Assembly: GCA_014529385.2 (NCBI GenBank)
Contig: CM043952.1
Location: 154,703,557 to 154,767,556, forward strand
Direction of reading: 5' to 3'
DNA length: 64,000 bases
DNA from: Adiantum capillus-veneris
Lineage: Eukaryota > Streptophyta > Polypodiopsida > Polypodiales > Pteridaceae
Shown: in pieces, positions 1 to 13,599 of the stretch
How positions within the stretch are numbered: the first letter of the stretch is position 1
Layout of the letters: each line of letters begins with the position of its first letter
Program-made: the position numbers and the translations under genes
Notes under the pieces: generated by a model
Told to the model about the DNA's origin: nothing
What the model saw: the letters and a program-made list of their open reading frames with translations, nothing else
The model's database searches: none

Positions 1-29
1 TAGTTCATGGTGGCTGTGTGTTCACTACT

Positions 30-930
30 TACTCAGCTCTTCCTTGTGTTTGAGTTTCTTGTTGTTTTCTGAGATGCTCACCTTTCCATGTGTCACTGGT
101 GACTAATATATTGAGTTTTTCTTTCAACAATTGAAGCAAGTCCATTGTTCTTCTTTTCTTGCTAGTATCTGTGTCATTGTGGTCTAATGGTCGTTTGAGA
201 CTAGAGTGCACTTGTGCTTTACCTTTGTCAGTAGAATATTGTACTACTATTGCAAGGGATATCTCTGCTATCGTCTTTTTTGTCCCACCAGTTATAGTCT
301 CCTCATAAGAATCTACTGTGATTTTTGTGATGTGGACTTTAGTTACCTTATCCCAGATATCTTGTACATGTGTTGGAATGGGTGTTGAATCCGCCCAATA
401 AAGAAATTTCCATACATACCAAGCTTTAATTTTTTTTTGGATTTGTCTTTGGCTGTTTGTTGCACCACATCCGCATATAAAAAATGACTGAGGTTGATAC
501 TGGCTTTTGAATCTTGTATCTTTTCTAGGAGCATGTCAAATAGTTTTTGACCCAGATATGTAGGATTGTTCTTAAAACTAATTTTTTTAGGTACAAATCA
601 AAACGTTGTAGCACAGTCAAGTGCGCCTACTATTGGAATTCCTTGGGCCCTATCCTTCCTTTCATTTCTTGCTTAGTTAGCTTCTTTGAGAAATTTGTTG
701 ACTTCATCATCAGAAGCAGGCATCGATTGCTGGGCATCTGGAAGTTTGAAAACATGGGCTACCTTTCTTGGCGTGATGTCTAGTGTTCAACCATTCACCT
801 TGGTTTTGCCCTTGTATTCTTTGTAGGTGGAAAGTATTTGTTGGGTAATGCTTGCATCAAAAGGAAGTGTTGCTGCTTTTGCTAACCCATGGGTCGACAA
901 CATGGCATAACTCTATTTTTGTACCAAAGT
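30..930 (-). pseudogene. degraded coding sequence, mobile-element-like, unknown family
   Basis: Read on the minus strand, this stretch keeps long protein-like blocks broken by stops and shifts. Positions about 900-680 give a block containing THGLAKAATLPFD, then TQQILSTYKEYKGKTKVNG, a stop, then TPRKVAHVFKLPDA. Positions 600-343 give NNPTYLGQKLFDMLLEKI followed by a basic stretch. Positions 211-29 give a short Lys/Arg-rich block whose end lies next to a possible GTAAGT donor. The phrase around ITPRKVAHVFKLPDA resembles the N-terminal part of plant-specific transposon-encoded proteins of the 'putative plant transposon' or plant-mobile-domain kind, but I cannot name the family. The blocks probably belong to one original gene, with at least one nonsense codon after KVNG. 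A low-expression host gene with introns is possible but less likely. Confidence 0.35.
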
Positions 931-2770
931 CTTATTATTTGAGAGCTATTAAATGTTGTGGATTATGGTTAAAAACATTGTTTGTACTGAGTAGCTATTC
1001 TAGTTGCAGAAGACGGGGTGTGATGTCATTTCTAGATTGTAAATAAAAATCCATTGACCATTGAACTCTATTTTGGTTTAACCTATGGTAGCCTTAGTAT
1101 ATAAGGTACCTCGGTCAGTTGGTAAAGAGAACTTTGTCATAATCAAAGTTTTGAGATGTCGTCAACTGTGTGTGAGAGAGAAAGTGTGAGCTTTATCTTG
1201 ACACTACTTCTTGGTCGCTCATTCCATTGGAAATTTGACTGCACATTTGTGATAGGCTCAAAGAGAGCTATGCAAGAACTCCAAGTATTCCTTGTGAAAT
1301 GGATCATGCACACTAACGCATCTACGAGCTATTTGTGGTCGATAGTGTAGCAAACAATGTCTGTTTTTTGTGTGCAAGTAGTCGTTATAATCATGGCGAC
1401 ATAAGCTACACATAGGTACTCATAGATTTTAGTTTTGGGCACTTTCAGAATTCTTATTTGTCTTCATGTTTTTCGCATATGAGTTTGGAGTGAGGGTTTT
1501 GAGATTAGAGGCTTTGGAACAGTTGCATCCCAGTGAGGGGATGGTGTTCCTTAAGTTTCATACGATTTGGTATGGTTTGGTGAGTTTTCTTCCGTTTGTG
1601 TGTATGTGGGTTGGGTGGTGTAGTTAAGAGCAGCGATATTCTTGATTTTGGTTTTCAAGTGTTGTATGTGTGGAATAGTCTCAGCCTGACAAGCTAGAGA
1701 GATTGCCTTCATGCGTCTATCGTGTCATCTGTGTCTTCAATTGACATTTTGCTGATCTAGGTAGTGTTGCATGCACTTTATAGGTGGTGTGGTTTGCTCC
1801 CACAATATTGGCACCATTGAGAGGGACACAAGGACTTGAGTAAGTAATCCTACGAACACTTGTGTGATGGTTTTTTGCTTTAGTTTCAACTAAAGAAAGC
1901 AGTTTTCTTAAGTGGATCCGGAAGAGGATATTCCGAGATCAAGTGGATAGCCATAAAGTGTGTGTCTTATCGAGGGCCTGTGAATAAATAGATTTAGCTA
2001 GGATTTGTAGTATTAGTTGTAGATTAGAGTAGTTGTTGATGGTCAAGTGATTGGTGAGGTGATAAAGGTGTTTTCTAGTCCGTGTTTGGTAGTCACGCAT
2101 TTTTCTACTAATAGAGGCAAAACCCCATAAGATATTGTCAAGGAATAGCTTTATGTAAGTGATCTGATTCGAATCTAGAGCTATTCATCATTGGTTTGTT
2201 TACTAAAGTGCTTGTTTGCATTTAAAATAATGGAAAATTTTGATTTTGAGGGTAAAAATGCAATAAACAGGTTTCTATTGACATACTTTCATGATTTATT
2301 GATGTTGTGCATATAAGAGGGCAACTTGTATGAAGAAAAAGTGAAATTATGCAAACTTGGATATTCTACACGTATGATATCTCAAGAGGTATTTAGAGAC
2401 CAAATTTGACAAATCTGACTGTGCTAGAGTGTTCAAAAGGGGTTTTTTACCCTCAGTACACCTTGAGAGTAGAGTTTTGACCCACCCGTGGTACTCAAAA
2501 GACAAAAGATGGAGTGTCAATGAAAAATGAGAAACTTGTGATTCTGAGCATATTTTTGCATGAATATTGGTAAACGTGGTTAAAAACTAGTGTTGGAGAC
2601 TTGGGGATGCTTTTGGTTAAAGTTTGGCACAAAATCCATCAGCAAACATTATACACATATGATGTCTTAAGGGTAATTTTGACAGCAAAATTGAATTTTT
2701 TAATTTATACCCCTATTTTGCATATTGTAATGAGCGCATACACCAAATTTTATTTCATTTAGGCATGTAG
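931..2770. other. no gene recognised
   Basis: Moderately AT-rich sequence with only short, incoherent open frames on both strands. I found no protein motif, LTR terminus, RNA gene or strong repeat. Probably old decayed repeat DNA. Confidence 0.5.
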
Positions 2771-3034
2771 ATTGAGAGGTACCCCTCCCTTGAGATCTGT
2801 GCACAAAATATTACACCTTTATACAATTTTTAATATACATAAGAGTTGCAGAAATGTTTGCATAGGGGAGGAGTTATCAGCACCTCACCAAGCATGGAGT
2901 TTAGGCCATGAGCCGGACTGCATCCAGAGGCACCTAGCCACTAGTGCTACCCATGAATGGGTTTTATGAATAAAAGCATACTCAAGAATAATATAATATC
3001 GTGGAGGGTGAATATATATGTACACCGCCTTGCG

Positions 3035-3100
<66 letters not shown>

Positions 3101-4312
3101 TGGAGGGTGACATAGAGTGCACAGAGACATGAGAGAATGAAAAAATAATAATTTTAAATGCCCCATCTAAATGAAACAGGCAACCATATATTAATGCAAT
3201 GACAAAAATCTAGGATACCATAACATCAAAAAGTTTATGACAAAATAACTAGCAGAGCACCACACCCTATGTAGGGATCTACCAATCCACCCATCCACTT
3301 CCGCTGTACTAGGGACAAAGAGAATTTCACTTTGCAGAGAGGGAGCCAAAACACCTCCAACTTACCTGAGCAAGACATAAGCGGAGGCCGTTTCGCCTCC
3401 CTCCATGCACCCAAGCTTTGAAAGGATCCCAAGTACCAGTAGGTGGTAGGGTATCAATACCAACCATACCAGTTTAGGCTCTACGCCTCTTTGATGCCTA
3501 GCATCAGGTGTTTAGGCAAAGCCAAGGAAAAATCCTGATGCGTTAGCCATGTAAGTCATTCAACCCTCAATGCACTAACTGTGTAGATGAGCGTAACTAA
3601 AAGAAGAAGACCTAGGCAACACCCCCGATCCAGCAAAGCCCTAGGTCAATGACCCTTTTGTCTAAGGCTAAGCGATGCATGTGATCCTAGTCTTGTAGCA
3701 AGGTTGCCTTGAGAAACATAACACATGAGTCCAATCACAATAGCACCTTCCATATGCACAAATAATCTTTTCTAAGAAATTAGACTGTACATGGTCTCTA
3801 CCCTTACACGTCAACCATAAACCATTTAGATCACTTTATGATCTGATTCCAAAACAATAAACCATAATCCAATCACATCACACAGGTGAGCACTCCACCC
3901 AACTTGCATGAGGCACAACTAATCCTACATAACCACTTTAGAACATAACATGGTTGAAATGTTTTTGGTAGTGTAACCATATCCATGTGGGAATATCAAC
4001 CCTTAGCCACAAATCATATCCACACAAGCCAACTCCCACACTTGGAGTTTGACATATCCATTGTAGTCAATCAAATTCCACACACATATGACTCTTAATC
4101 ATGAGTATTTTATTCATAAAATAAGTCCGACCTGCAATTAAACATGATATAGAAATCCAACTTTGACAACATCCAACCATGCAAAGTTGATGAAACATAT
4201 GTACACTTCACCCCTCTAGCACATAGAGCTAGTTTTGACCTAGAAAGGTGGAAAGAAATCATACCCATGTACATGAGAACTCCACATCAACCCATAAGGT
4301 TCCATACATCAT
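2771..4312 (+). repeat. dispersed repeat A, copy 1
   Basis: This segment is repeated at 6,529-9,537. Both copies start with GAGAGRTACCCCTCC, share a block around GGACTGCATCCARAGGCAC, carry a (GA)n tract at the same place, and then share about 1.1 kb of AT-rich sequence from ATACCATAACAT (3,218 and 8,335) to CCAACCCATAAGGTTC (about 4,312 and 9,537). Substitutions and small indels are scattered along the alignment. There is no coding capacity. It could be a solo LTR or the non-coding part of a retroelement; the type is not identified. Confidence 0.75.
3038..3097 (+). repeat. (GA)30 microsatellite
   Basis: Uninterrupted GA dinucleotide run inside repeat A. The 11-mer GTGGAGGGTGA occurs just before it (3,001) and just after it (about 3,100), like a short target duplication. 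Confidence 0.95.
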
Positions 4313-5985
4313 ATGATAACATTCCATCACAATAAACATGATACAAAAAAGCTCTGACCTTTAGGGCAACCATAAACCATAACTTCACACATATGCAAAT
4401 AACAACTTTTTGCCATTTTTTGGGAGCATGCATAACATGCAAATGAAAGTATTTGACCTAAAACCAATGCATCAAGCTCAAATCCACAATAACATCACTT
4501 TACCCATATGATACTCACACAACAAATAATTACCCAAAAAGAAAGCCACTTTAATCATATCTGTCTATGCCCGGTTCGAATTGGCTAACCATATACCCTC
4601 ACATAAGTTTATGGGCATCTAATAACTAAAATCAACTTATCAAAACAAACCATAAATCATACATAAGCGGCTCGATTAACTCCCAACGTCATATTGTACT
4701 CCCCCTAGGTAGCACCCCTACACGCGTATGTAAAACAGGTTATGGAATGATTAGTAACTTGCTGGGCCAAAGGTGATAACAGAGACCTAAATACATTGGT
4801 CATCAAGTTTAGTAAAGATTTTCAATTGGTTAAGTGGGTTTTGCCATCCGTTGAATCTATATGGTGGTTCTTCAAGGATCTTGAAGTCCAAAAATTTTGA
4901 CTTGTGCAGTGGGCAAAAAGATGTTTTTTGACCATATATTTTATCTTGTGCATGAATTTCAGATGATACCAAGAGATAAAATGTCCTAACTGATGTGTTG
5001 TATCTTTGGTTTTAAATGTTCGGGCTGATTCATAATGGTTTGTGAGTTATGACCAAAACAATGTTCCTACCACTTCTATGACGTGAAACGAAAAGAGCTT
5101 TTTACGCACGCACGTGATCATAAACACATCGTGTGCATAAGTCACCTCGTTAAACATGATGAAATAATCATGGGGTAACTTCATACATGCTCGATAAATC
5201 CATACATGCACTCATATATGGAAAAACAATCATCGGGTAACTTCTCAAAAAAAGGACATAGAGAGAGAGAGAGAGAGAGAGATGATGATGGCTATGGAGT
5301 TTAGAGCTTCTCACCATGCTTCAGAATTGATTAAGGACTCTCTAAAGGCTTCTTGCCTTGTGGCAAGAGAGCTACGTAGAGGTATTCACCATGAGAGCTG
5401 TTGGAAAGCACATACACCGTGACACGAGAGAGGATATAGTAAGCAAGTAGAGAGAAAATATCCTTCTTCTTCTTCTTCTTCCCATGTATGAGAGAGAAGA
5501 GCTTATATGGATATGGTGATGAAGAGCTTGCACCACTATGTATGATAGTTACATATAGTCTTGTGGTAGTAGATGCAACAGACGGCATGAAAAAGGTACC
5601 ACTGCAGGGGAATTTATAGGCACTGGGCAAGCTGGATCAATGACTCCCAAGCAGAAAACTAGCGCTAGTTTTTGGGCTAGGAATAGCTGCAGGTTTTTAT
5701 GAACTTTGCTAAAAACATGCCTTTGCTTTTGGTGGTCAACTCTCCCACTTACCATCCAATTTTTATAGTAAAATTGATCAATTGAATAGTATCTGACCAA
5801 CTAATAGAACCTTGACTAGACTATGCCTAACCGTGTTATCTCAACAAAATTATGGCTTTCCACTCTGCCCTGGCCTATATACGATACTGCTTTTTATAAA
5901 AATAATTCCCGGAAAAATTCTATTTAGTCCCTTTTTTCTCCGGGTGATCATTTCTAAATCTGACGGAGATAAAAATTAATATTTT
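4313..5985. other. no gene; possible LTR-like sequence near 5.6 kb
   Basis: AT-rich and without convincing reading frames. A (GA)n tract lies at 5,262-5,282 and a (TTC)n tract near 5,462-5,481. On the minus strand a TATA-like CCTATAAATTCCCC lies near 5,600, followed downstream by a purine- and pyrimidine-rich leader, as in retroelement LTRs. No second copy and no terminal TG/CA pair could be found to support an LTR call. Confidence 0.3.
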
Positions 5986-5989
5986 TATG

Positions 5990-6470
5990 CTTAGGTCATC
6001 CTAAAAAGCACATTGCTTTTCAACAGTGCCAAAAAGCACAAAAAGCTAAAAATAGCATAAAAAGCAAAAAAGCTAATTTTTGAAAAATTGAACTCCGAGT
6101 TCTCCTTGTCCACTGGAATAAGAAAGCGGACTCGCTTTTCACTAAAAAGCACTAAAAATCATGAAAAGCTAAAAATAGAGTAAAAAACACTGGAAAAGCA
6201 GATTTTTACAAAATTGAACCATAGCTTCCTCGGAACATGTAGATTAAGGATTGACCCTTCTTTTTGCAAAAAAGCAATTATAAGCATGGAAAAGATAACA
6301 ATAGCAGATTTTCTCAAAACTGAACCAGATTTTCTCAAAACTGAACCAAGCGTCCGTCTGACCTATTAGAACATGGAAATGACCTTGCTTTTTACTTTAG
6401 AACCTTACAATGGTGTCAATCAATCATCTTAAGTCAAAATTTTACAAAATAGATTTTAAAAGCTATTTTT
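5990..6470 (+). repeat. diverged tandem repeat, unit about 120 bp
   Basis: Three to four diverged units can be lined up, each with an A-rich half (AAAAAGCAC, AGCTAAAAATAG, AAAAAGCA), then TTGAACY, then a mixed half. An exact 22-bp direct repeat beginning AGATTTTCTCAAAACTGAAC lies near 6,311 and 6,333. No coding potential. Confidence 0.6.
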
Positions 6471-6792
6471 CTTATGTTCGAAAGAGACCCAAATTTTGGT
6501 GATCTTACATCGCTCTTCTACCAGGTGAGAGATACCCCTCCTCGAGGGTTTGTGCACAAAATATAAAATTCATACCTTATACAATTTTCAATATACATCA
6601 AAGGTGCAGAAGCGTTTGCATAGGGGAGGAGTTATCCGCGTTCGACCAAGCATGGAGTTTAGGCCATGAACCGGACTGCATCCAAAGGCACCTAGAAACT
6701 AGTGCTACCATTGAATGGATAGTATGAATGGAAGCGTACTCAAGAATAATATAACATTGTGGCGGGTGAATATATGTGTACACTGCATTGCG

Positions 6793-6794
<2 letters not shown>

Positions 6795-6878
<84 letters not shown>
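6795..6878 (+). repeat. (GA)42 microsatellite at the element 3' end
   Basis: Perfect GA run. On the minus strand it reads (CT)n directly after the 3' untranslated region of the LINE-like element. The equivalent boundary of copy B (32,151-32,189) has the same tract although the flanks differ. Confidence 0.95.
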
Positions 6879-6881
<3 letters not shown>

Positions 6882-8271
6882 ATTTATTCTCCACGGAGGT
6901 CAGATATGACCTATGGGACCAAAGCAAAAACGATACAACGATACCTTTTCGGGCGAAGGTATAAGATACATATCAGTTAAGGTCTGAGGGGCCATCAATA
7001 GGGTAAAAGATGGAAAAGAAAAACACAACTAGAACTAAAACTAAGGAGGGTTAAGGGATGGAGTGTCGGTTTGGGAGTCCAAAACTCTTGAATGATCGCT
7101 TTACCATCTTGATAGACCGCCCATTTACCTTGTTTGCGAGCTTCATGTACCTTCTTGAGCTCATTTGCTTTGAGTTTCAGCTGGTTGGTAGTCAATTCCT
7201 CTGCTATCCAGAACTTGGTTCCCTTCAGGAGGCGAGATTGTCGCAATAGCTGCATCCGCTCCTCCTTTGTCTTGAAGGTGATGACGCAGTGCTCAGGTGG
7301 CACTCGTCTATTTGTGTCGTTGATCCAAGAGACTGTGTTGGGCTCGATGCTAATTGATTAGAGGATGTCGTTGAGCTTGTCGATCGCATCCTCTAGCGTG
7401 TCCTCGTCGGTACACCAAGGTGATGGAAGTCCACCAATTCTCACTTTGAGACTGAGAGATTCTCGTAATTTGCATTCTTGAAAGGCCGCCTGTATTTCGG
7501 TGTCAATCTTCTTTGAGATTTCATGTGTTACCTTGTGGATTTTCTCTTGAGCAATTGTGACTTCGGTGAGAGAGGCTTCAACCTCGGTTTCCTTTGTGAG
7601 CATGGATTGACTCCCTGTTTCTTGCAAGCTCTCGAGCTTGCGTACTCGTTGTTTGAGAGTTGCGTTCTCCTCTATGAGGACTTGGACCTGAGCCTCGAGG
7701 GTAGAGATTCTTGTTTCTTGGCGAGCAAAGGGATCCTTTCGGGGGACGATAGCTGCAACAAGGAAACTCCGTGGGCGAGATGCCGGCGTGTCAAAGGTGG
7801 TCATATCGTCTACAAGTTGTGTGGCTGAAGCTCGTTGAGTTTGGGTTGAGACCTTGGGCACCATGGCACTCTCTCTGGGGCAGTCGGAGTTTTGACTGTG
7901 GGATCGCCCTCTGCGAGACATCAATGCCCTTCACTGTGGGACTCGGTCCAAATCTCTCACTTAGGAGAAACGCTGAGCAAATCTCGCCTTCAGTGTGGTC
8001 AGGGGTATGACGGGCAGATTCAACACGTCCGTCAGATGGCACAGGTGTCTCAGGTCGGCGCAGGTGCAGGCCTCGCTCGACGTGTCAAATGTTGTGGGTC
8101 GACAGGCCGCAGGTTCGACAGGTTGGATGTTGCAGGAGCCGCGGGTCGGCAATAGCCTTAGCCTAGTGTGCTTGGCAATGGGAGGCAGGGCTATAGCTTA
8201 ACCCCCCCAGCCAAGCGCTGCCCTGCAGCCTGGTGGGGAGTACGATACACAGAGAAGAGGCTAGGACAAAG
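6879..8271 (-). mobile_element. LINE-like ORF1-only element, copy A
   Basis: A minus-strand insertion within repeat A. In order it holds a GC-richer 5' region (8,271-7,925), one long reading frame (7,924-6,995), about 115 bp of 3' untranslated sequence and then (CT)n. The 3' region matches copy B at 32,190-32,795 closely in both protein and untranslated sequence, up to the dinucleotide tail. No endonuclease or reverse transcriptase frame is present, so this would be a non-autonomous derivative, comparable in layout to mammalian HAL1 (an L1 relative with ORF1 only). The family assignment rests on domain layout and not on a database match. Confidence 0.5.
6995..7924 (-). pseudogene. L1 ORF1p-like RNA-binding protein, one ochre codon
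   Basis: About 310 codons in one frame from ATG at 7,924, with a single TAA at 7,358-7,360. Copy B has Q (CAA) at that position. The N-terminus is basic and polar. Residues about 65-105 form a leucine-heptad coiled coil (RISTLEAQVQVLIEEN, TLKQRVRKLESLQ). Then comes an RRM-like start (KVRIGGLPSPW), and after the stop a C-terminal domain with PPEHCVITFKTKEER, RLLKGTKFWIAEELT and a terminal GKAIIQEF. Coiled coil, RRM and a basic C-terminal domain in that order match L1 ORF1p, which binds element RNA as a trimer. The order and spacing are what I see; the identity is inferred. An unrelated plant coiled-coil protein is the main alternative. Confidence 0.5.
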
Positions 8272-8273
8272 TC

Positions 8274-8323
<50 letters not shown>
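8272..8323 (+). repeat. (CT)n microsatellite at the element 5' side
   Basis: CT run with one GT interruption near 8,281. It closes the inserted segment on the other side, so the element is framed by (GA)n on the left and (CT)n on the right of the plus strand. Confidence 0.95.
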
Positions 8324-8325
<2 letters not shown>

Positions 8326-9537
8326 CGACTCTCGGTATACCATAACATGAAAAAGTTTATGACAAAATAACTTGTAGAGCACCTCACCTTATGTAGGGAT
8401 CAAGTGGTCCACCAATCCGCTTCCGCTCTACTACGGAAAAAGATAATTTCACTTCTCTTGAGAGAGAGCCAGAACACCTCCAACTTACCTGAGCTAGACA
8501 TAAGCTGAGGCCGCCTCGCCTCCCTCCATGCACCCAAGCTCTCAAAGGATCCCAAGTACCAGTAGGTGGTAGGGTATCAACACCAACCATACCAGCTTAG
8601 GCGCCACGCCTCTTTGATGCCCACCTCGAGTGTTTAGGCAAAGCCAAAGTAAAATCCCCAATGAGTTAGCCATATAGGTCATTCAACCCTTGACGCACTA
8701 ACCGTGTAGATGAGCCTAACAAAAAAAAAGAAGACCTAGGCCAAACCCATGATCAAGAAAATCCCTAGGTCAACGAACCTTTTGTCTAAGGCTAAGCGAT
8801 GTAGGTGATCCTAGTTTTGTAGTGACATTTCCATGAGAAACATAACACGTGAGTCCAATCACAATAGCACCTTCCATATGCACAAATAATCTTTTCCAAG
8901 CAGTTGGACTATACAGGGTCTCTACCCTTACACGTCAACCACCCATAAACCGTCCAGATCAATTCATGGTCTAAATACAAAACCGTAAACCATCCATATC
9001 CCTTCATGATTTCCAAAACCATAAACCATAATCTAATCAAATCACACCCGTGAGCACTCCACCCAACTTGGGTGAGGCACAACTAATCATGCATAACCAC
9101 TTTAGAACATTACATGGTTGCAAAAATTTTGGCAGCATTCCGGCACCGTAACCATACCTACAAAAAAACTAAGAGCAACACCGGCTTCCAGCATAAATCA
9201 TAACCATAATCCATGTGGGAATATCAGTCGTTAGCCACAAATCATATCCACACAAACCAACTCCCACACTTGGAGTTTGACATATCCACTATAGTCAATC
9301 AAAGTCCACACACATATGAATCTTAAGACATGAGCCTTTTATGCATAAAATAAGGTCGGCGACCAACAACTAAACGTGATATGAAAATCCAGTTTTGACA
9401 ACATCCAACCATGCAAAGTTGATGAAACATATTTGCACTTCACCCCTCTAGTACATAGGGCTAGTTTTAACCTAGAAAGGTGGAAAGCAATCATACGCTT
9501 GCACTTGATGCATCCACACCAACCCATAAGGTTCTGT

Positions 9538-11892
<2,355 letters not shown>

Positions 11893-12180
11893 CTCTTTGG
11901 AGCCCTTTTAGGAGCATTTAGTTTCTTGTAATCTACACACACTCTATGTTTCCCATTTTTCTTTGGCACCACTATGATAGGAAATAGCCAGTCGCTACTA
12001 TCTACCTTGGTGATGAACCCTGCTTTTAGAAGATTTTCGATCTCTTCTTTTCCCTTCTTGGGCTAATTTGCGCTCATCCTGTAGTGTTGAAATTTGATTG
12101 GTCTAGCATCTGGCTGTAATGGGGTTTGATGTTGACATACATGTGGATCTACACCTTTCAAGTTCGCATGTTCCCAAGAT
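11893..12180 (-). pseudogene. gypsy reverse transcriptase, N-terminal fragment
   Basis: The minus strand reads WEHANLKGVDPHVCQHQTPL, then after an in-frame stop LLKAGFITKVDSSDWLFPII and VVPKKNGKHRVCVDYKKLNA. The VPKKNGKWRVCVDYRDLN block is a hallmark of the fingers of Ty3/gypsy reverse transcriptases. Homology ends right after KLNA, before the catalytic YIDD region, so the enzyme is truncated. Position and strand agree with the protease and gag fragments to the right. Confidence 0.85.
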
Positions 12181-12839
12181 AACACATATTTGTAAATTTT
12201 TAATTGTTCTTTTGCCTTCTTTTAAATCCGTGGTTTTAGATGTTTATTGATTTTGATCATTTTGGGTTTTTGCCCTCGAACTGAGATTCCATTCCTCTAG
12301 TTCTTGATCATCTGGTAGCAACCAGTTTGGTCCCCCTCCTTTGCATTTCATCATTGATTTAGCCTCCTTATTGGTCTGAATACCTACAATATAATATTTG
12401 AAAAGGATTACTTATTTCTAACACTTCCTGTTTGCCCATCCATTGCTTCAGCCATATTGCCTTCCTTATGAGTTTTTGAATTGATTTCTTTTCTTTTGAA
12501 CTCCAGCCCTTCAGATTCCATATCCCTTGCTGCTCTTCCATCAATATGCACTGGTCGTTCCATGATGTTTAATTCAGTAAATTGCTTAAGGTATTGTTGT
12601 GTTTTCCTCTCTGCCTGTCCCTTATCCATCAAAATTGCGTCGAGATTAATCTTCATTAGTGGAAAAATATTTATATAAGTCATCATTTGTTCAATCTTTT
12701 TGGTTCTATACTTTTTATACAGCTCCTCTAGTCGCAACGCCTTCTTCTAGCTTTTGGTGTTATCTTTTTTAATCTAAATTCTCCTATTGATTCCTTCAAT
12801 ACTCAAAGTTTTGGGGTAATCATGAATAGTGCCAGCAAT

Positions 12840-13058
12840 TCAGAGCCAAGGTCTGCCCAATAGCATTCCATAGGCTCCTTGCACATCCAATACCAAAAAA
12901 TTGGTTTCGAATTTCTCTCTTCCTACTCTGATTTGCATGTTTTCTATTAGCCCAGTAGCTTGAACTACTCTATGGTCAGTCATTATTACTCTAAATGGAG
13001 CTGGTTTCATTTTTGTGACTCCTAGCTTCTCTCTTAGATGCTCTCCCAGAATGTTCAC
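12840..13058 (-). pseudogene. gypsy retropepsin-like protease fragment
   Basis: 72 codons ending FLVLDVQGAYGMLLGRPWL. The closing (I/L)LGRPWL strand is typical of Ty3/gypsy retropepsins, which cut the Gag-Pol polyprotein. The catalytic D-S/T-G strand is not in this open frame and must lie in the broken sequence just upstream (13,060-13,250) or be lost. Confidence 0.7.
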
Positions 13059-13599
13059 TCCAGCTCGTCCGTGAAAAATGACACCTAAAAATGGTTCCCA
13101 TTAATTCCTTAGTTTGTAGTCAATTTAGATTACTAAAACCTCATTGTTGCAAACCGCCGCCAAATCTACTACTCTGGATTCTGCTTCCACCTTCCTTCTT
13201 TGGTTGATGAATTTTGCAGCTGCTGGTAATGACCTCCTACCTAATTTTTGGATTATGTCACAAACCTTGATGTACACCTCGTCTTGCTCATTACGAAAGC
13301 TGTTGTCTAAATCGGCTGCTTTTGTATCTTCATTGTGCCATGTTACTTTTGGATCTATTTAATTTTTCCTTTGATATGATCCCTTTTTTTGGCTTTCTCT
13401 TATATCCTTTATTCTGGATTTAATCAGGTTTGTTCTAACCTGTTGAACTTCATTGGCTAGTCTTGTTATTGCATCTATCACCGATTCTCCTGGTACTCAT
13501 GTTGCCTCGTCCTTTTGAGTTTTTGAAGATGAAGGCAATAGTTTTTGTATTGTTCTTGAATTAGAACTTTTTGGCTGCTCAGGCATCTTCTTTCCTAGA

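Larger units (their letters stand above)
6529..9537 (+). repeat. dispersed repeat A, copy 2, interrupted
   Basis: Homologous to 2,771-4,312 but split by a foreign segment. The left part (6,529-6,794) matches 2,771-3,037 and the right part (8,335-9,537) matches 3,218-4,312. Between them lie (GA)n, the LINE-like element and (CT)n. The comparison gives approximate boundaries for the inserted element. Confidence 0.75.

Noticed and set aside
4571-4590. tRNA-like GGTTCGAATTGG
   Set aside because: Resembles a T-loop but no acceptor or anticodon stem can be drawn around it.
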